A stretch of 64,000 bases of DNA from Breviolum minutum Mf 1.05b.01 (lineage: Eukaryota; Sar; Dinophyceae; Suessiales; Symbiodiniaceae), in assembly GCA_000507305.1 (NCBI GenBank), contig DF241194.1:1-64000 (forward strand). The letters run 5' to 3'. How positions within the stretch are numbered: the first letter of the stretch is position 1; each line of letters starts with the position of its first letter. The notes under the pieces are model-generated. The model saw only the letters and a list, made by a program, of their open reading frames with translations, did not search any database and was not told the DNA's origin. The translations under genes and the position numbers were made by a program. Below, one piece after another: positions 60,295 through 64,000 of this stretch.

Positions 60295-61489
60295 GCTGAT
60301 GCTGCTCGGTGGATCATGCACCCGGCCTACTAGGTTTAGATATTATAGTTCTACGGTACTTTTTTTTGAACATATGTCAATAATATAGTAAAGGACTTGG
60401 ATAGGTGAGCAAACATACAATGTTATGATAGATCATATTAACACCTTGTATATATTGTAGAGGCACATGTAATATATCCAGAATTGATCAGTCAATCCTA
60501 GCAGATGCTGCCCTGACTTGATCGAAGAAACAGATGAGCAGATGAGACTCCGTATTTTGATGAAATCTTTGTCATAGACTTACACTGAAACACAATACTG
60601 CTGTAAGGCGTAAGTAGCTAGAAGTCAACAGCAAGAGACAGTATCCATTCTGATGTGGAAAACATGTGAAAAGATGTCAATGTGAGTCTTCTCTTTCAGA
60701 TTGCATTCTGACAAATCACTTGTGACACCTGCAAGCTGAGTTCAGGCCTATGTGGCATTATCTCGCTGTCGACGTGCCTCTGACCTCTGGATTGAAGGTG
60801 ACACGGTCTAAGCGGGCTATCCTGCGTGGATGTAGCCACAATCATAGGATAGCATTGGATTAAATTTTTGTTGGAATCACAGACTTGTGACATGCTGATG
60901 ATTTTACGCTCTGGGATGTCCACAAAGCTCACATTGTTAGGCTGAACTGATTTACTGTGAGTATTTGTGACTCGAAATGTATCTGGCTTAATCCAAAAGT
61001 CATGGTCGATGGTTGGCAGGATCAACCCTTCTACGCAAGGAAACAAACAGGTCATTCAAAATCCCACAAATCCCCGATGATTTTGATCTGATTTGTTGTC
61101 CACGATCCTCGATACGGCCAGGGCTGCCTGCTCGAAGTGCAGACGGAAGAGTAGAGGCCTTCACGCCAGATCAGGAGGTCTGGGATTGGGGTCAGGATCC
61201 TGCTGCAGTTTGGATTTCCACACTTTTTGTGGACTGTGATGATACTGATCATGCTGATTCATGCAAAATGGATCTCCCGATGCGCTAAGGAATGGTCGAA
61301 ACAAAGAAGTGTTTCAGCATCAGGAGGATCTGATTTTGGATGATTTTGGACCATCGTGACTGCCAGGTGCAATCCTTTTACGAGATGATGCGAGGCTAAG
61401 GAGAGACTGATTTCAAGAACTCTATCTCCAATTGGATTCCCAAAAGCAAAAGATGGTATGTTGATGTATATATATAAATAATATACAAA
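60295..61489. other. Mostly non-coding; possible last PIF1 exons near 61.0-61.3 kb
   Basis: A frame at about 61120-61285 reads GLPARSADGRVEAFTPDQEV, then WDWGQDPAAVWISTLFVD, and ends in TAA at 61286-61288. Its start resembles the region after motif VI in PIF1 proteins, but the phase does not match the 60294 donor directly, so an exon may be missing. A minus-strand frame at 60696-61055 has no clear support. Confidence 0.35.
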
Positions 61490-61585
61490 TATATATATAT
61501 ATATGTATATAATGATTATATAGTAGAAACAGGGCNAAATATATATATATATATGTATATAATGATTATATAGTAGAAACAGGGC
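61490..61585. repeat. Tandem near-identical 45-base copies around a single N
   Basis: The segment with (AT)n followed by gtatataatgattatatagt agaaacagggc occurs immediately left of the N at 61536 and again right of it. The pattern suggests two overlapping contig ends joined by a one-base gap. Confidence 0.8.
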
Positions 61586-63474
61586 AATTCTTCGATATAT
61601 ATATATATAATTCGTACTTGTGTACTCTGTTACTGGAAGGCAAGTAGCTTCACTTTCAAACAAGTCGAAAGCAGAGTTTCGCTAGCAGACTTTGACACAG
61701 CCAGTAACATTTGGATATTTCACGATGAAGGACTAGCTACGAGAATCAACACATTGGGGTGACCATTGAAGTTGGGAAATTCATTGGTTCTGGTGCGGCC
61801 CTCAGACTTGCACGAGTAAAGCTTGAGAATCACGGTGTCCTCCTGTTTTATTCGGAGGGCATCACGCACCTAGAAGTTCTAGACAGGTGTTCCACTTGTG
61901 CAATGGTCTGCAATTGATGACTTTTCTCACTGTATTGACTATATTGATCTATGATAACTATATTCTTTTGGTGGGTTTGATTTTTAATACTTCCACATTA
62001 CGTGCACAATATCATTGCATATATTATATTTTTATATTATAAATATACATACGTTTTATTGAGGCATATATTTGTTTATACAATGATTGAATTTGGTATG
62101 ACACATGGGACTTCAAAGGTGAGTTTCGAAACTCAGTCGTTGTTTCGCTACGGCGCAGGGGGCACTGAGAGCTGAGAATCGACACGTTTTTGCCGTTGTT
62201 TGCCATCGTTTTTGCCTTGATCCATTTGGATCCATTTGGTGGTATGAGAATCCAGATAGGCATTTCTTACACAATACAGTAGAAGCAAGTCTGTGTATGT
62301 CCATGTGTATTTTATGTATAGAAATCAATTGTACATTTTCTCATATAATCATTCAATGATATCCATTGATATCCAATGTACTGTATATACTATATCTGAA
62401 ATTGAGTTATACTCTTACACAGATGTTATATGAGTCGTATGTAATTTTGGCTTTCATTGTTGTAGCAATTGGTTCATTGTGTTTTGGTGTACCAAGAAAA
62501 GGGATGCCAAAAAGATTCATGTTGAGACTGTTCTATTGATTCCATGGGACGAAGCTGATCACCTGGATGTGATCGGGTGTTGCATCGAGAATCATTCAAC
62601 AATTTTAGAGCCGAAACCCTGACCTGTTTGCGATGACAAAGACGGCAACTGCGAAAAAAAAATCAGTCCTAGTGCATGCAGGCCAATGTAAGCAAGCAAA
62701 CTGTGAATTGCTAAAGATGAAAATGGGTGCGGGAGTGGTAGACAGAAAGAAGCACAAAGTCATGAGAAGTGGGGAATCTCTTCCAAAAACATGTTTGTGA
62801 TTGGGGCCACCTGTACGGATACTATATTTATTTTTACATGATCATTGTAGATAGATTCAATTAGTTGTTTCGGTTCTAGTCTAGAATTATACAACTCACT
62901 GCTATATGTATATTTATATAATTGTATATATATATATATGATCATGTCATTGTGTATATATGCATCCGGTCATACGCCTTATGGTCATTGCCACCGTGAA
63001 CACGAATACAGAAGCGTGACTTGTCCGGAAAGATTCCTTGACATAAAGGATATTACATATAGAGATTCATATGTAGTATGTAGACTATTTGGTCATTTCC
63101 GATTTCCTTCCGTTTCTATTCAGAGTTCATTTCGTTCCGCAAATCTCCATGAGTCAAACTCTTAAACCATTTGCGTCAATAAATCAGAACTTTCAAGATT
63201 TTGACCCCAGGAGCTCATCGATGATGCACGTGTGCCGATTTTGCGTGCGGGAACCTGTGGTATTGGCCAACATGAGCCAACAATGTCCTGGAACTCTGAC
63301 CGTCCTTTTGCATTCACGTGTTCTGTAGACCGTTGGTTTTGACTGATGGCTAGGTGCTAGGTAAATTTGGGGGAGAAACACGGATCGCAAGATCTCGCAA
63401 GTTGGTTCTGTGAAGGAATTTCGTGAAGCAAACTTTTGGCATTGTTTTTTAATGCTTTGATGTTTTTAAACACT
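61586..63474. other. 1.9 kb AT-rich sequence without a recognisable gene
   Basis: TA-rich tracts lie at about 61596-61612, 62025-62050 and 62905-62940. No chain of exons with AG|G borders was found. Confidence 0.45.
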
Positions 63475-63487
63475 ATTTTGGCTCAAG
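63475..63487 (+). other. Relic of the dinoflagellate spliced leader (3' 13 bases)
   Basis: attttggctcaag matches the last 13 bases of the conserved 22-base dinoflagellate spliced leader. An 11-base partial match (tttggctcaag) is also present at 2419-2429. Such relics mark trans-spliced mRNAs that were reverse transcribed and inserted. No gene is evident just downstream, so the retroposed cargo, if any, has decayed. Confidence 0.5.
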
Positions 63488-64000
63488 TTTACAGTTGCGC
63501 TAACACTATCAAATTTGATCAAATTTGTTTCATGCACACGATTTGGCAGCTTTTGTGAGATCTAGAACCTTTGGACAGTTGTAAGAATTTCAAGAATCGC
63601 AGAAGCGTAGAGAAACAAAGAAGCAACCCTTGTTGAGCTGGGGTTTATATACCTTGTCCTTTTTCAGACAATTTCTCCATGTGTGAAGCTTGTGAGGCAA
63701 TGACAGGATGTGGGGTCACGTGCATGGATTTATGAATCGTGACATATCATTATTACATATAATTCTTTATTAATTAATTGTATATATAAACATATTATAT
63801 ATTGTTCAAGGTAACTAGGAGAACGACCTTCGACCAGTATGACATCTGATTGAATCCGATGAACAAATTCTTTACCCATAGCATCCATGTATGGTATATT
63901 TACCTACATTTACCATAAAATGCATCCAACTGTGCGTTTGTGCCTTATGATCGAAATCACATGCATTGCGATCATCAACTTCAAAGCTGAATTCGTTGAA
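63488..64000. other. Right edge, no gene resolved
   Basis: AT-rich, with a TATATA-rich stretch at about 63755-63800. No exon with acceptable borders was seen. Confidence 0.45.

Overview
The window looks like nuclear DNA from a dinoflagellate, most likely in or near the Suessiales/Symbiodiniaceae. This is inferred from gene structure, because I could run no search. Coding sequence is cut into many short exons of about 30-165 bases. Almost every acceptor I could place has the form AG|G. Donors are a mixture of GC, GT and GA, with GC commonest. All well-supported genes lie on the + strand, head to tail. Several introns carry short inverted-repeat elements of the introner/MITE kind. A 13-base match to the 3' end of the dinoflagellate spliced leader is embedded near the right end. 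There is no operon structure, rRNA, tRNA or CRISPR array that I can see.

Layout. 1-2436: an intronless reading frame, open at the left edge, with a CCHC zinc knuckle, a Tpt1/KptA-like RNA 2'-phosphotransferase domain and a C-terminal zinc ribbon. 2.4-7.0 kb: no gene resolved. 7.0-11.2 kb: a many-exon gene of unknown function whose exons chain in phase from an ATG. 11.4-16.6 kb: scattered exon-like segments. 16.6-17.0 kb: the start of another unknown gene, with isolated exons up to 23 kb. 23.5-27.4 kb: a gene for a Trp/Gly-rich, Lys-rich and Pro-rich protein. 28.8-31.1 kb: exons of an unrecognised gene. 31.3-34.9 kb: a gene for a Cj0069-like ATP-grasp protein. 35.4-46 kb: an SF1B helicase of the UPF1/SEN1/IGHMBP2 type in about 23 exons. 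46.2-60.3 kb: a PIF1-type SF1 helicase in about 20 exons. 60.3-64 kb: AT-rich sequence with no convincing gene except possible last PIF1 exons.

The two helicases and the ATP-grasp gene are sequential but share no obvious pathway, so their order probably reflects the usual one-directional gene arrays of dinoflagellates. The most interesting content is the intron biology: terminal-inverted-repeat elements close to splice sites, an intron bounded by a 15-base direct repeat that contains the splice junctions, and heavy use of GC and GA donors.

Assembly caveats. There is one 520-base N gap (47343-47862) inside microsatellites. There are single Ns at 2383 and 61536, the second inside what looks like a false duplication. 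Exon limits were inferred by eye from frame, phase and AG|G/GN borders. Those marked with ~ are uncertain.
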